A program made the position numbers and the translations under genes. The notes below the pieces were generated by a model that ran no database searches, was not told the DNA's origin, and was given only the letters and a program-made list of their open reading frames with translations. From Nocardioides alkalitolerans DSM 16699 (GTDB lineage Bacteria > Actinomycetota > Actinomycetes > Propionibacteriales > Nocardioidaceae), in assembly GCF_000426525.1 (NCBI RefSeq), contig NZ_AUFN01000015.1:124001-188000 (forward strand): a stretch of DNA of 64,000 bases, written 5' to 3'. Each line of letters starts with the position of its first letter. The stretch's first letter is position 1. Shown one piece after another: positions 30,601 to 39,521 of the stretch.

Positions 30601-32105
30601 GTCGTCGGTCCTTCCTCTGTGCTGGCTGTCGGGCTGGCTGTCGGGCTGGCTGTCGGGCTGGCTGTCGGGCTGGCTGTCGGGCTGGCTGTCGGGCTGGCTG
30701 TCGGGCTGGCTGTGCGGCCGTCCGGGGGGTCCCCCGGCTCGAGCAGGCCCGCGGCGAGCACCTCGAGGGCCGCTCCGCGCGACGCCTTGACGAGCACGAC
30801 GTCACGAGCCGAGACATTGTGTCGCAGCCAGGCCGACGCGGCCTCACGCGTCGGGGTGACGTGCACCTCAGTGGTGGCGGTCGGCACGCCGGCGGCGATC
30901 AGCGCGCCGGCCTCGCCGACCGCGACGAGCACGTCGACGCCCTCGGCGGACACCCGGGCGCCGAGCGCTCGGTGGGCCTCCTCGGCCCCGTCGCCCAGCT
31001 CGAGCATCTCCCCCAGCACCGCGACCGTGCGGGCCTCCGGGCGGCGCCGGCCGATGGCGGCCAGCGTTCCGACGGCCGCGCCCATGGAGGCCGGGTTGGC
31101 GTTGTAGGCGTCGTTGACGACGACCAGGCCGTCGGCGCGCTCGGAGATCTCCATGCGCCAGCGCGACGCCGACCGGGCCGTGGCGAGGGCGGCGACGACG
31201 TCGTCGAACGGGATTCCCACCCCGAGCGCCAGGGCGGCGGCGGCCGCGGCGTTGGCGACCTGGTGCTCGCCCGACAGCAGCAGGGTCAGCGGGGCCCAGG
31301 CGCCGTCGTGGCCGAGCTCGACGCTGGGCCGCCCGAGGTCGTCGACCGTCAGCCCGCGCCAGGCCACGTCGCCGGCCTCGCCGAACGTGAGGACCCGCGC
31401 CGTCGTGCGCCGGTCCATGGCGGCCGTGCGGACGTCGTCGGCGTTGAGCACGGCGGTGCCCGTCTCCCCCAGCGCCTCGACGATCTCGCCCTTCGCCCGG
31501 GCGATGGCGTCGACCGAGCCGAACTCGCCGACGTGGGCGGTGCCGACGTTCAGCACCGCCGCGGCCGCGGGCGGGGCGATCTCGCAGAGGTAGGCGATGT
31601 GCCCGATGCCGCGGGCACCCATCTCGACCACGAGGTACGACGTCGTGGCGTCGGCGCGCAGCACCGTGAGCGGCACGCCGAGCTCGTTGTTGAGGTTGCC
31701 GGCGGTCGCGACCGTGGGGCCGGCGGCGGCCAGCACGTGGGCGAGGAAGTCCTTGGTGCCGGTCTTGCCCTGGCTGCCGGTGAGCGCGACGACCGTGACG
31801 TCCGGCAGGCGGTCGAGCACGGCGCGCGCGAGGCGGCCCAGGCCGACGACGGGGTCGTCGACGACGACCGCGGGCGCTCCGACCGGACGGGCGGCGAGGA
31901 CGGCGGCGGCGCCGGCCGCGACCGCGCCGGCGGCGTAGTCGTGCCCGTCGACCCGCTCCCCCGCGACCGCGACGAAGAGGCCGCCGGCGGGGACGGCCCG
32001 GCTGTCGAGCGAGGCGGGCGCGGAGACGACGACCCCGGCCGCGGTGGGCGGGTCGACGTACCCGCCCGTGGCGGCGGCGACCTCCGCGAGCGTCAGCGGG
32101 ATCAC
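30597..32105 (-). CDS. murF: UDP-MurNAc-tripeptide-D-Ala-D-Ala ligase MurF with repeat tail
   Basis: A 502-aa Mur ligase adding D-Ala-D-Ala to complete the pentapeptide. The P-loop is ALTGSQGKTGTKDFL, with NLNNELGVPLTVLRA and VNDAYNANPASMGAA as further family motifs. It is about 40 residues longer than usual because the C-terminus ends in seven TASP units plus TASTEEGPTT, encoded by a perfect 12-bp tandem repeat. The tail lies outside the catalytic domains and is probably disordered. The ATG at 32105 overlaps the murE stop (ATGA). Confidence 0.96.
   Translation of the reverse strand: MIPLTLAEVAAATGGYVDPPTAAGVVVSAPASLDSRAVPAGGLFVAVAGERVDGHDYAAGAVAAGAAAVLAARPVGAPAVVVDDPVVGLGRLARAVLDRLPDVTVVALTGSQGKTGTKDFLAHVLAAAGPTVATAGNLNNELGVPLTVLRADATTSYLVVEMGARGIGHIAYLCEIAPPAAAAVLNVGTAHVGEFGSVDAIARAKGEIVEALGETGTAVLNADDVRTAAMDRRTTARVLTFGEAGDVAWRGLTVDDLGRPSVELGHDGAWAPLTLLLSGEHQVANAAAAAALALGVGIPFDDVVAALATARSASRWRMEISERADGLVVVNDAYNANPASMGAAVGTLAAIGRRRPEARTVAVLGEMLELGDGAEEAHRALGARVSAEGVDVLVAVGEAGALIAAGVPTATTEVHVTPTREAASAWLRHNVSARDVVLVKASRGAALEVLAAGLLEPGDPPDGRTASPTASPTASPTASPTASPTASPTASPTASTEEGPTT
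30621..30713. repeat. 12-bp tandem repeat in the 3' end of murF
   Basis: Seven perfect copies of GCTGGCTGTCGG (30621-30704) and a 9-nt partial eighth copy. In the murF reading frame each unit encodes four residues of a TASP repeat, so changes in copy number keep the frame. Confidence 0.97.
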
Positions 32106-33715
32106 GCGACCACGCTCCCGCGGGCGGCGATCTCCTCGGCCGCGACGACCCGGTCGTCGAACGGGGAGACGACCCCGTGGATCTCCTGGCCGGTCTCGTG
32201 GCCCTTGCCCGCGACGACCACGATGTCACCGGGTCCGGCCAGGGCGAGCGCCCGGCGGATCGCGAGGCGGCGGTCGCCCTCCTCCACGAGCAGTGCGCGC
32301 TCGCCGTCGGACAGCTCCGCGGCGCCGGCGAGCACCTCGGCGCGGATCGCCGCCGGGTCCTCCGTGCGCGGGTTGTCGTCGGTCACGACGAGCACGTCGG
32401 CGAGCTCGGCGCCGATCCGGCCCATGAGGGGGCGCTTGCCGGGATCGCGGTCGCCGCCCGCACCGAGCACCAGCACGAGGCGGCCGTCGGTGAGCGGGCG
32501 CAGCGTGCCGAGCGCGGCGGCGACGGCGTCGGGCTTGTGGGCGTAGTCGACGACCACCGTGTAGTCCTGGCCCGCGTCGACCCGCTCGAGGCGGCCGGGC
32601 ACCCCGCCGGAGCGCGCGAGACCGGCGGCGGCCAGCTCGGCGTCGACCCCGACCTCGACCAGCGCGGCGAGCGCGGCGACGGCGTTCGCCACGTTGAACC
32701 GGCCGGGCAGGGCGACCGCGGAGCGCACCGCGAGGCCACCGGGACCGTGGAGCGTGAAGCAGGACCCCTCGGGGAGCGCCTCGACGGCCTCGACCCACCA
32801 GTCCGCGGGCTCGCCCGGCTGCCACTCCGGCGACGCGTCACCGGGAGCGACGGAGAACGTGCGCACCTCGAGGCCGGTCTCCCGGGCCTCGTGCACGAGC
32901 CGCCGACCGAACTCGTCGTCGACGTTGACCAGGCCGCGCCGGGCCCGCTCGGGCGTGAAGAGGCTCGCCTTCGCCGCGAAGTACTCCTCCACGTCGGCGT
33001 GGAAGTCGAGGTGGTCGCGACCGAGGTTCGTGAAGACGGCGACGTCGAACACGACGCCGTCGACCCGACCGAGCACGAGGGCGTGGCTGGAGACCTCCAT
33101 GGCGCAGACGGCGACCTCCTGCTCGACCATCGCCGCGAAGAGCGCGTGCAGGTCGGGCGCCTCGGGGGTCGTCAGCGAGGTCTTGATCTCGGCGCCGCGC
33201 ACCCGGGTGCCGACCGTGCCCACGACGGCGGCGCGCACGCCGGCGGCCGTGAGCGCCGCGTCGGCGAGGCGGGTGGTGGTGGTCTTGCCCTGGGTGCCGG
33301 TCACGGCGACCGTCGCCATCCGGGCGGCGGGAGCGCCGTACAGCCAGGCGGCGAGCCGACCCAGCAGCGCTCGGGGCTGCTCGGTCACGAGCACGGGCAC
33401 GGCGACCCCGGCCCCGGCGCAGCGGCGGGCGCCGTCCGGGTCGGTGAGGATCGCGACCGCACCGGCGTCGACGGCAGCGGGGGCGTAGTCCGCCCCGTGC
33501 GCGCGGGCGCCGGGCAGGGCGACGTACAGGTCGCCGGGCAGGACCCGGGCGGTGCTGAGGGTGACGCCCGTGACCGGCGTCGGACGACCGTCGTCGGGCA
33601 CCGTCGCCGTGGCGTCCGCCGCGACGAGCCAGTCGACGACCTCACCGAGCGGCACGGCGCGCGGGTGGCGCGGCCGGGCGCCGGCGACGGCGTCGACGGG
33701 AGGGATCGAGGTCAT
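32102..33715 (-). CDS. murE: UDP-MurNAc-tripeptide synthetase MurE (diaminopimelate type)
   Basis: A 537-aa Mur ligase adding the third peptide residue. P-loop AVTGTQGKTTTTRLA; NLGRDHLDFHADVEEYFAAKASLF with the carbamylated Lys. The specificity motif reads DDNPRTED, the DNPR form used for diaminopimelate rather than lysine (LL- or meso-isomer cannot be told). An N-terminal extension of about 30 residues precedes the family start. The ATG at 33715 lies 40 nt after pbpB. Confidence 0.96.
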   Translation of the reverse strand: MTSIPPVDAVAGARPRHPRAVPLGEVVDWLVAADATATVPDDGRPTPVTGVTLSTARVLPGDLYVALPGARAHGADYAPAAVDAGAVAILTDPDGARRCAGAGVAVPVLVTEQPRALLGRLAAWLYGAPAARMATVAVTGTQGKTTTTRLADAALTAAGVRAAVVGTVGTRVRGAEIKTSLTTPEAPDLHALFAAMVEQEVAVCAMEVSSHALVLGRVDGVVFDVAVFTNLGRDHLDFHADVEEYFAAKASLFTPERARRGLVNVDDEFGRRLVHEARETGLEVRTFSVAPGDASPEWQPGEPADWWVEAVEALPEGSCFTLHGPGGLAVRSAVALPGRFNVANAVAALAALVEVGVDAELAAAGLARSGGVPGRLERVDAGQDYTVVVDYAHKPDAVAAALGTLRPLTDGRLVLVLGAGGDRDPGKRPLMGRIGAELADVLVVTDDNPRTEDPAAIRAEVLAGAAELSDGERALLVEEGDRRLAIRRALALAGPGDIVVVAGKGHETGQEIHGVVSPFDDRVVAAEEIAARGSVVA

Positions 33716-33755
33716 CGGAGCAGCCTAAGCCAGGTCGTGACCGTCGCTCGCCGGG

Positions 33756-35555
33756 TCACCACTCGACCGGCAGCGTCGACGGCGCGGCCCCGGTCGGCGC
33801 CACGGCGTACTTGCGGAGCACGTGCGACATGATCTGCGCGAACGCCGGCGCCGCGACCGTGCCGCCGCCGCCCGAGCTGGGGTCCTGCACGACGACGTAC
33901 ACCGTGAAGCGAGGGTCGTCGGCGGGCGCGAAGCCGGCGAAGGAGACGGTCGTCCCGTCGTAGCCGCCGTCGACGGCCCGCTGCGCCGTGCCCGTCTTGC
34001 CCGCCACGCGGTAGCCCGGGATCTGCGCACCCGGCGCCACACCGACCTCGGGGTCGACGACGCGCTCCATCATCTCGGCGGTGTCGCGCGCGGCCTGCTC
34101 GCTGACGACGCGGTGGGAGGTGGCGGTGTCGGTGCCGACCTGGGTCCCGTCGGCCGCGGTGGCGGTGCCCTGGACGATGCTCGGCGAGATCAGCACGCCG
34201 TCGTTGGCGATGGCGTTGATGGCGCTGATCATCTGCACGGCGGTCACCGACATCGACTGGCCGAAGGCGATGCGGTCGTGCTCCATCTGAGTCCACGCGT
34301 CGGCGGCCGGCAGGATGCCGCGGGCCTCGCCGCGCACCCCGAGGTTGGTCGTCTGGCCGAGACCGAAGTCGGCGAGGTAGTCGTGCAGCTCGTCGTCGGT
34401 GAACCGGTTCGCCGCCAGCACCGTGCCGATGTTCGACGACTTGGCGAGCACGCCGGCCAGGGTGAGGCGCAGGTCGCCGTGCTCCCAGTAGTCGCCGATG
34501 CGGCTGTCGCCGCTCTCCAGGTACGGCGGCACCTCGATGCGCGTCTCCGGGGTGACCTCACCGGCGTCGATGAGGGCGGCCGCCGTCAGCGCCTTCTGCA
34601 CCGAGCCGGGCTCGTACACGTCGTTGAGCGCCCGCGAACCGCGGTCGGCGTCGGGCGAGAGCAGGGGGCTGTTGGCGTCGTACGTCGGGTAGTCGGCGAG
34701 CGCGATGAGCTCGCCGGTCAGGGTGTCCATGACGATGGCCGTGCCGGACTCGCCGCCGGACTCCTCGACGGTCTGCGCGAGCACCCGCTGGGTGTACCAC
34801 TGGACGTCGCGGTCGATCGTGAGCTGCAGGTCCTCGCCGTTCACCGGCTCGACCGTGGAGCTGTCGCCGAGCGGGATGATGTTGCCGCCGCCGACCTGGT
34901 AGCGCGCCGAGCCGTCGGTGCCGGCCAGCTGGTCGTCGAAGGTGAGCTCGAAGCCGCTGAGGGGCTCGTCGGTGCCCATCCAGCCCAGCACGTTGGCCGC
35001 GACGTCGCCGGCCGGGTAGTCCCGCACCGGGTCGCCCTCGGTGTAGACGCCCGCGAACCCGGCCTCCTTGACCTCCTCCACCACCGCGAGGGCGGTGGTC
35101 GAGGGCACGCGGCGCGCGACGTACTCGTAGCGGCTGCCGTCCTGCTGGAGCTTCTGGAGCGTCGTGAAGTAGTCGGCGTCGAGGCCGGTCGCGAGGATGC
35201 GGGCGATCTCGGGGGCGTCGTCCCGCGTCTGCGAGGGGTCGGCGATGACCATCAGGCCCTCGACCGACACGGCCAGCGGCTCGCCGGTGCGGTCGACGAT
35301 GTCGCCCCGCGCGGCGGGGAGCACGACCTCACGGGTGCCCCGGGCGGCCGCCATGGCGGCGTACTCCTCGGGGTCGATGCCCTGCAGCTGCACGAGCCGG
35401 GCCGCGAACAGCGACATCACCATCGCGATGAGCACCAGGCCCACGCGCAGCCGCAGCTGGGCGGAGCCACGCCGGGAGGGACGGGCTGCTGCGCCCGCTC
35501 CCCGACCGCCGGGCGGTCGCCGCAGCGGCTGGCGGTCGCGGGTTCGAGGGCTCAC
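33756..35555 (-). CDS. pbpB: Septal class B penicillin-binding protein (FtsI/PbpB)
   Basis: A 599-aa transpeptidase that cross-links septal peptidoglycan with FtsW. A basic cytoplasmic tail and one membrane helix (about residues 36-55) precede the dimerisation domain (AARGDIVDRTGEPLAVSV). Active-site motifs are SVQK (nucleophile near residue 318, in EPGSVQKALT), SSN (AKSSNIGT) and KTGT (AGKTGTAQRAV). I chose the GTG at 35555 because GGAG lies 5 nt upstream; GTG at 35561 is also possible. No PASTA domains are present. Confidence 0.96.
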   Translation of the reverse strand: MSPRTRDRQPLRRPPGGRGAGAAARPSRRGSAQLRLRVGLVLIAMVMSLFAARLVQLQGIDPEEYAAMAAARGTREVVLPAARGDIVDRTGEPLAVSVEGLMVIADPSQTRDDAPEIARILATGLDADYFTTLQKLQQDGSRYEYVARRVPSTTALAVVEEVKEAGFAGVYTEGDPVRDYPAGDVAANVLGWMGTDEPLSGFELTFDDQLAGTDGSARYQVGGGNIIPLGDSSTVEPVNGEDLQLTIDRDVQWYTQRVLAQTVEESGGESGTAIVMDTLTGELIALADYPTYDANSPLLSPDADRGSRALNDVYEPGSVQKALTAAALIDAGEVTPETRIEVPPYLESGDSRIGDYWEHGDLRLTLAGVLAKSSNIGTVLAANRFTDDELHDYLADFGLGQTTNLGVRGEARGILPAADAWTQMEHDRIAFGQSMSVTAVQMISAINAIANDGVLISPSIVQGTATAADGTQVGTDTATSHRVVSEQAARDTAEMMERVVDPEVGVAPGAQIPGYRVAGKTGTAQRAVDGGYDGTTVSFAGFAPADDPRFTVYVVVQDPSSGGGGTVAAPAFAQIMSHVLRKYAVAPTGAAPSTLPVEW

Positions 35556-35573
35556 ACACACTCCGATGTCGGG

Positions 35574-35599
35574 TCGGGCCGGGCTGTCGGGCCGGGCTG
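35574..35599. repeat. Two tandem copies of a 13-bp unit upstream of pbpB
   Basis: TCGGGCCGGGCTG occurs twice in tandem in the 113-nt gap between the ftsL-like gene and pbpB. It shares the core GGGCTGTCGGGC with the murF repeat. Confidence 0.7.
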
Positions 35600-35668
35600 T
35601 CTGGGTGGGGCCATTCCTACCGGCTCGGGACCCCGCGGTCGGGGTCCGTCACCCGCGTGTCGGCCGGG

Positions 35669-36229
35669 TCAGTTCGTGGGCACCTCGGCCGCGGGCGTCT
35701 CGGGGACCGCGGGTGCCTCGCCCGCAGCCGGCGTCTCCGGCGACGCGGCCGGCGGGTCGACGTAGATCGGCGCGGGGCTGAGCTCGGCGGGCTTCACGGG
35801 CGCCTTCGGCTCGATGGCGAGCCCGTCGTCGGTCGTGGCGACCTCGCCGGGGAGCACGATCTCGCCCGTGCGCAGGTCGACCAGTGCGGGCTGCGGGGCC
35901 GGCACCATGCCCTGGGCCGTCGCGGCCTCGGCGAGGCGCTGCGGGTCGCGCAGCTGCTCGATCTCGCGGACCAGCGTCTGCTGCCGGGCGCTCAGCACCT
36001 CGGCGCGCGACTCGAGCTCGGCGCCGGTGAACGCCGCCTGCTGCATCGAGGTGTTGAAGAGGAGGAGCCCCACGATGCCCCCGAGGAGCACGGCCGTCAC
36101 CAGGATGACGAACGGCACCCGCGCCGCGCGTCGACGGACCCGCGGCACCGACACCAGTCGGGCCCGCGTGGTCGCGACCTCGGCGAGCCGCGGGACGGCC
36201 CTCCACCTCGGTGCTTCCGAACCGCTCAT
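35669..36229 (-). CDS. FtsL-like septum formation protein
   Basis: A 186-aa bitopic protein at the usual ftsL position between rsmH and pbpB. A basic N-terminus precedes one membrane helix (about residues 39-60), then a short coiled coil with heptad-like spacing ([20 protein letters not shown], residues 71-90). The C-terminal third is Pro/Ala/Glu-rich and probably disordered. FtsL proteins are too divergent to assign by sequence alone; position and topology carry the call. The ATG overlaps the rsmH stop (ATGA). Confidence 0.82.
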   Translation of the reverse strand: MSGSEAPRWRAVPRLAEVATTRARLVSVPRVRRRAARVPFVILVTAVLLGGIVGLLLFNTSMQQAAFTGAELESRAEVLSARQQTLVREIEQLRDPQRLAEAATAQGMVPAPQPALVDLRTGEIVLPGEVATTDDGLAIEPKAPVKPAELSPAPIYVDPPAASPETPAAGEAPAVPETPAAEVPTN

Positions 36230-37248
36230 CGTCGCCCTCCTCCGTCGTTCCTGCCCCGTCGCTCTCCCCCGGTCGCCGGGTGCACCCGCTCGACCGCCCG
36301 CAGCCGCACCGACGCGGCGCGCGGGTTCTGCTCCGTCTCGTCCTCGTCCGCCTTCTCCGCGCCCCGGGTGACGAGCCGCATCGCGGGCTCCGACCCCTCG
36401 GGCACGAACGGCAGGTCGACCGGCACCTCGCTGGTCGTCACGGCGGTGAACGCCCGCTTGACGATCCGGTCCTCCAGCGAGTGGTAGGACTCCACGACCA
36501 CCCGGCCGCCGACGCCGATCGCGCTCAGGGAGGCCGGCACGGCCCGGCGGAGCACGGCCAGCTCGTCGTTCACCTCCATCCGCAGCGCCTGGAACGTGCG
36601 CTTGGCGGGGTGTCCGCCCGTACGGCGGGCCGGCGCCGGGATGGCGTCGTACAGCAGCTCGACCAGCGGTCCGGACGTGGTGAACGGGGTCTCGGCGCGC
36701 CGCGCGACCACGAAGTCGGCGATCCGGCGGGCGAACTTCTCCTCGCCGTAGTCGCGCAGCACGCGGGCCAGGTCGGGGGCGTCGTACGTGTTGAGGACGT
36801 CGGCGGCGGTGCGGCCGCGGGTGGGGTCCATCCGCATGTCGAGCGGCGAGTCCTCGCGGTAGGCGAAGCCCCGGTCGAGCTCGTCGAGCTGGAGGGAGGA
36901 GACGCCGAGGTCGAAGAACACCGCGGACGCCCCGCCGACGGCCGCCAGGCCCAGGCCCTCCAGCACGTCGGGGATCTCGTCGTACACGGCGTGGACGCCC
37001 GTGAAGCGGTCTCCGTACGGCGCGAGCCGGCGCCCGGCACGGGCCAGGGCCTCGGGGTCGCGGTCGATGCCGACGACGCGGGCGGTGGGGACGCGCTCGA
37101 GCACGGCCTCGGAGTGGCCGCCCATGCCGAGCGTGCAGTCGACCAGCACGGCACCCTCGGTACGCAGGGCCGGCTCGAGGAGCGCGACGACGCGATCGAG
37201 GAGGACCGGGACGTGGGCGTGGGGGACGGCGTCGCCGGTCGACGTCAT
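36226..37248 (-). CDS. rsmH: 16S rRNA (cytosine1402-N4)-methyltransferase RsmH (MraW)
   Basis: A 340-aa SAM-dependent methyltransferase for C1402 of 16S r[13 protein letters not shown] starts the domain; SAM motif [57 protein letters not shown]; and [14 protein letters not shown] near the end. A basic, disordered C-terminal tail follows. The ATG at 37248 overlaps the stop of the 52-aa gene upstream (ATGA), so it should be translated by coupling. Confidence 0.97.
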   Translation of the reverse strand: MTSTGDAVPHAHVPVLLDRVVALLEPALRTEGAVLVDCTLGMGGHSEAVLERVPTARVVGIDRDPEALARAGRRLAPYGDRFTGVHAVYDEIPDVLEGLGLAAVGGASAVFFDLGVSSLQLDELDRGFAYREDSPLDMRMDPTRGRTAADVLNTYDAPDLARVLRDYGEEKFARRIADFVVARRAETPFTTSGPLVELLYDAIPAPARRTGGHPAKRTFQALRMEVNDELAVLRRAVPASLSAIGVGGRVVVESYHSLEDRIVKRAFTAVTTSEVPVDLPFVPEGSEPAMRLVTRGAEKADEDETEQNPRAASVRLRAVERVHPATGGERRGRNDGGGRR

Positions 37249-37403
37249 CGCGGGGACCCGGCGACCAGGAGGAGGGCGACCGTGAGGAGCACCGAGGCGG
37301 CAGCCGAGAAGGCCATCAGGCCGAGCGCGTCGCGCGCGCTCTCCCGGACCCGCGGCGGGCGTGCGCCGTCCGGCGCCACGCTCCCGACCTCTGTCTCGAC
37401 CAT
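37245..37403 (-). CDS. 52-aa single-pass membrane protein between mraZ and rsmH
   Basis: A small gene of 53 codons from an ATG at 37403 ([19 protein letters not shown]) to a TGA that overlaps the rsmH ATG. The N-terminal half is soluble with a basic patch ([12 protein letters not shown]); the C-terminal half is one hydrophobic helix ([20 protein letters not shown]). Codon use is as GC-rich at third positions as its neighbours, and the 4-nt overlap matches the other dcw junctions, both arguing it is real. No family is recognised. By position it could be a small divisome-associated membrane protein. The ribosome site is weak (GAGGG about 14 nt upstream). Confidence 0.7.
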   Translation of the reverse strand: MVETEVGSVAPDGARPPRVRESARDALGLMAFSAAASVLLTVALLLVAGSPR

Positions 37404-37520
37404 CGTGTGTGTCCGACCCTCGTGCTCGACCCATCCGGACCCTGCGGCCGACCGCGCGGGGCGGACGGCGGTGCGACGTACGACCAGGTCCCTGCCCGCC
37501 TCCCGGACGGGGAAGTCGCT

Positions 37521-37549
37521 CCTCTGGAACCGGGGAAGTGCCCCAGAGG
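37521..37549. other. Possible stem-loop in the mraZ downstream gap
   Basis: CCTCTGG (37521-37527) can pair with CCAGAGG (37543-37549). It lies in the 237-nt gap between the mraZ stop and the 52-aa gene, where I see no other feature. It could be a partial terminator or processing site. Confidence 0.3.
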
Positions 37550-37640
37550 TGCAGGAGGCGGGCCCGAGACCTCGCCGTACGTCGCTGTTCTGCTGTGCCG
37601 CCGGGCCGAGCCCCGGCGGGTCGTGCGGTCGAGCGGCCGA

Positions 37641-38069
37641 TCAGATGCCGGGGAAGACCTCGTCGCTGAGCTCCGAGAACTTCTGCTCCTGCTCGGCGGA
37701 GTACTCCACCCAGCTGGCCGGGTCCCAGATCTCCACCCGGTTCATCGCGCCGATCACCATCACGTCCTTGCCGAGCGACGCGTAGTCGCGCAGCACGGCC
37801 GGGATGCCGATGCGGCCCTGCTTGTCCGGCACCTCGTTCGATGCCGCCGCGAACAACATGCGCACGTAGTCACGCGTGCCCTTGTTCGTGAGCGGCGCCT
37901 CCTGGAGGCGCCGGGTCAGCTGCTCGAAGTCGCTCATGGACCAGACCGTGAGGCAGCGCTCCTGCCCTCGGGTGACCACGAGCCCCTCCGCCAGCTGGTC
38001 CCTGAACTTCGCCGGGAGGAAGAGCCGCCCCTTCTCGTCGAGCTTGGGCGTGTAGGTGCCGAAGAACAC
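37641..38069 (-). CDS. mraZ: Transcriptional regulator MraZ
   Basis: A 142-aa DNA-binding protein with two SpoVT/AbrB-type halves: [14 protein letters not shown] near residues 10-23 and [16 protein letters not shown] near 81-96, each with the DxxGR motif. MraZ binds direct repeats in its own promoter and controls the dcw operon. GTG at 38069 follows GGGAGG. Three 10-bp-spaced GTGG repeats lie 46-70 nt upstream over the -10 region, which supports autoregulation. Confidence 0.97.
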   Translation of the reverse strand: MFFGTYTPKLDEKGRLFLPAKFRDQLAEGLVVTRGQERCLTVWSMSDFEQLTRRLQEAPLTNKGTRDYVRMLFAAASNEVPDKQGRIGIPAVLRDYASLGKDVMVIGAMNRVEIWDPASWVEYSAEQEQKFSELSDEVFPGI

Positions 38070-38114
38070 CGGCCACCTCCCGCTCGACGAGGAGCACCTG
38101 CACGGGCATCTCCC

Positions 38115-38139
38115 CCACTGCGCTCCACTCTACTCCACT
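38115..38139 (-). promoter_or_regulatory. MraZ operator: three GTGG direct repeats
   Basis: On the minus strand AGTGGAG, AGTGGAG and AGTGGGG start exactly 10 bp apart (plus-strand CCACT at 38115, 38125 and 38135). This matches the known MraZ box layout of short GTGG direct repeats on one helix face. Confidence 0.8.
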
Positions 38140-38154
38140 TTGCTCCCCGGTCAA
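38127..38154 (-). promoter_or_regulatory. dcw operon promoter upstream of mraZ
   Basis: TTGACC (38149-38154) and TAGAGT (38127-38132) on the minus strand, 16-nt spacer. The -10 overlaps the MraZ repeats, so bound MraZ should block RNA polymerase. Confidence 0.65.
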
Positions 38155-38527
38155 CCACATCCGCTCCCCCACGCCCCTCCCCGCTCCCCCCGCCGCGTGG
38201 TGGCGGGCTCCACGGGCCCGGTCGGACCGGTCGGGAGGTGCGCGGGACCGCCCGGTACGCCCCGGAGGGACCTCGAAACGGCCCCGAACGGGTCCGTGGG
38301 GAGCGTCGGGGAGGGAGAGGTGGTGGAAAGTGGGGTGGAAGGTGGAGCGGTCGGCCGCACCGGCCCCGGCTGCCAGCCGGATCACCAGCCGGGCCACCGG
38401 CCGGGCCACGAGCTGGACCAACCGCGCCCCGTCGGTTGCCCGGACGCCCTACCGTGGTGCCACCCGCCGGTGCGGGCCGGCACGGAGACGCGCCGGGGAC
38501 GGCGAGACGGCGACACGGGGAGAACAG

Positions 38528-39514
38528 ATGACGACGGGCGCCCACCACGGCTCGGAGATCGGGGCCGACCTGCAGACGCTGGCGCGCGTGACCACGCGCG
38601 TGCGTCACAACATCGAGCGGGTCATCGAGGGCAAGGGCGACGTGATCACGTCGGCGCTCGTGGTGCTGCTGGCCGAGGGCCACCTGCTCATCGAGGACGT
38701 GCCCGGGGTGGGCAAGACGATGCTCAGCAAGGCCCTGGCCCGCAGCATCGACTGCACCGTGCGGCGCATCCAGTTCACGCCCGACCTGCTGCCCTCCGAC
38801 GTGACCGGCGTGTCGATCTTCAACCAGGACACGCGCGAGTTCGAGTTCCGGCCGGGCGGCGTCTTCGCCAACGTGGTGGTCGGCGACGAGATCAACCGCG
38901 CCTCGCCCAAGACGCAGTCGGCCCTGCTGGAGTGCATGGAGGAGCGCCAGGTCACGGTCGACGGCACGTCGTACGAGCTCGGCAGCCCCTTCATCGTCAT
39001 CGCGACCCAGAACCCGGTCGAGATGGAGGGCACCTACTCGCTGCCCGAGGCCCAGCGCGACCGCTTCATGGCGCGGGTCTCCATGGGCTACCCCGTCGAG
39101 GCGGCCGAGATCGCGATGCTCTCCGCCCACGCCGGCAAGCAGCCCTTCGACGACCTCGACGCCGTGACCGACGCCGCCGAGATCCGCAAGCTCATCTCGA
39201 TCGTCGCGCAGGTGTACGTCGCCGAGCCCGTCCAGCGCTACGCCGTCGGGATCGTGACGGCCACGCGCCGCTCGCCCGAGCTGGCCCTCGGCGCCTCGCC
39301 GCGCGCCACCCTCCACCTCGTGCGTGCCGCCAAGTCCCTCGCGGCCATCAGCGGTCGCGACTACGTGCTGCCGGACGACGTGCGCCACCTCGCGCGCTCC
39401 GTGCTCGCCCACCGCCTCATGCCGAGCCTCGACGCCAGCGGCGCCCGCCGACCGGTCACCGACATCCTGGCCGGGATCGTGGCGTCCGTGCCCGTGCCCG
39501 GCCGCACCGGCTGA
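38528..39514 (+). CDS. MoxR family AAA+ ATPase
   Basis: A 328-aa MoxR ATPase. Walker A DVPGVGKTML, Walker B VVVGDEINRASPKTQSALLE, sensor 1 IATQNPVEMEGTYSLPEAQRDRF and sensor 2 in SPRATLHLVRAAKS. MoxR proteins act as chaperone-like factors for partner proteins, usually encoded beside them with a DUF58 or VWA protein; here DUF58 and transglutaminase genes follow. ATG preceded by GGGGAGAACAG. First gene of a three-gene plus-strand operon divergent from mraZ. Confidence 0.95.
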   Translation: MTTGAHHGSEIGADLQTLARVTTRVRHNIERVIEGKGDVITSALVVLLAEGHLLIEDVPGVGKTMLSKALARSIDCTVRRIQFTPDLLPSDVTGVSIFNQDTREFEFRPGGVFANVVVGDEINRASPKTQSALLECMEERQVTVDGTSYELGSPFIVIATQNPVEMEGTYSLPEAQRDRFMARVSMGYPVEAAEIAMLSAHAGKQPFDDLDAVTDAAEIRKLISIVAQVYVAEPVQRYAVGIVTATRRSPELALGASPRATLHLVRAAKSLAAISGRDYVLPDDVRHLARSVLAHRLMPSLDASGARRPVTDILAGIVASVPVPGRTG

Positions 39515-39521
39515 CGACCCC

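Larger units (their letters stand above)
38070..38527. other. Divergent intergenic region, mraZ / moxR
   Basis: 458 nt between mraZ (minus) and moxR (plus). The mraZ half holds the promoter and MraZ boxes (38115-38154). The rest is GC-rich; a second cluster of GTGG words lies at 38320-38345 but without strict 10-bp spacing. GGGGAGAACAG immediately before 38528 is the moxR ribosome site. I see no small gene with gene-like codon use. Confidence 0.6.

Noticed and set aside
30621..30713. CRISPR-like array
   Set aside because: Units are 12 bp, directly adjacent without spacers, and in frame inside murF; a coding tandem repeat.
38320..38345. Second MraZ operator upstream of moxR
   Set aside because: GTGG words are present but not spaced at a constant 10 bp and no promoter overlaps them; kept only as a remark.
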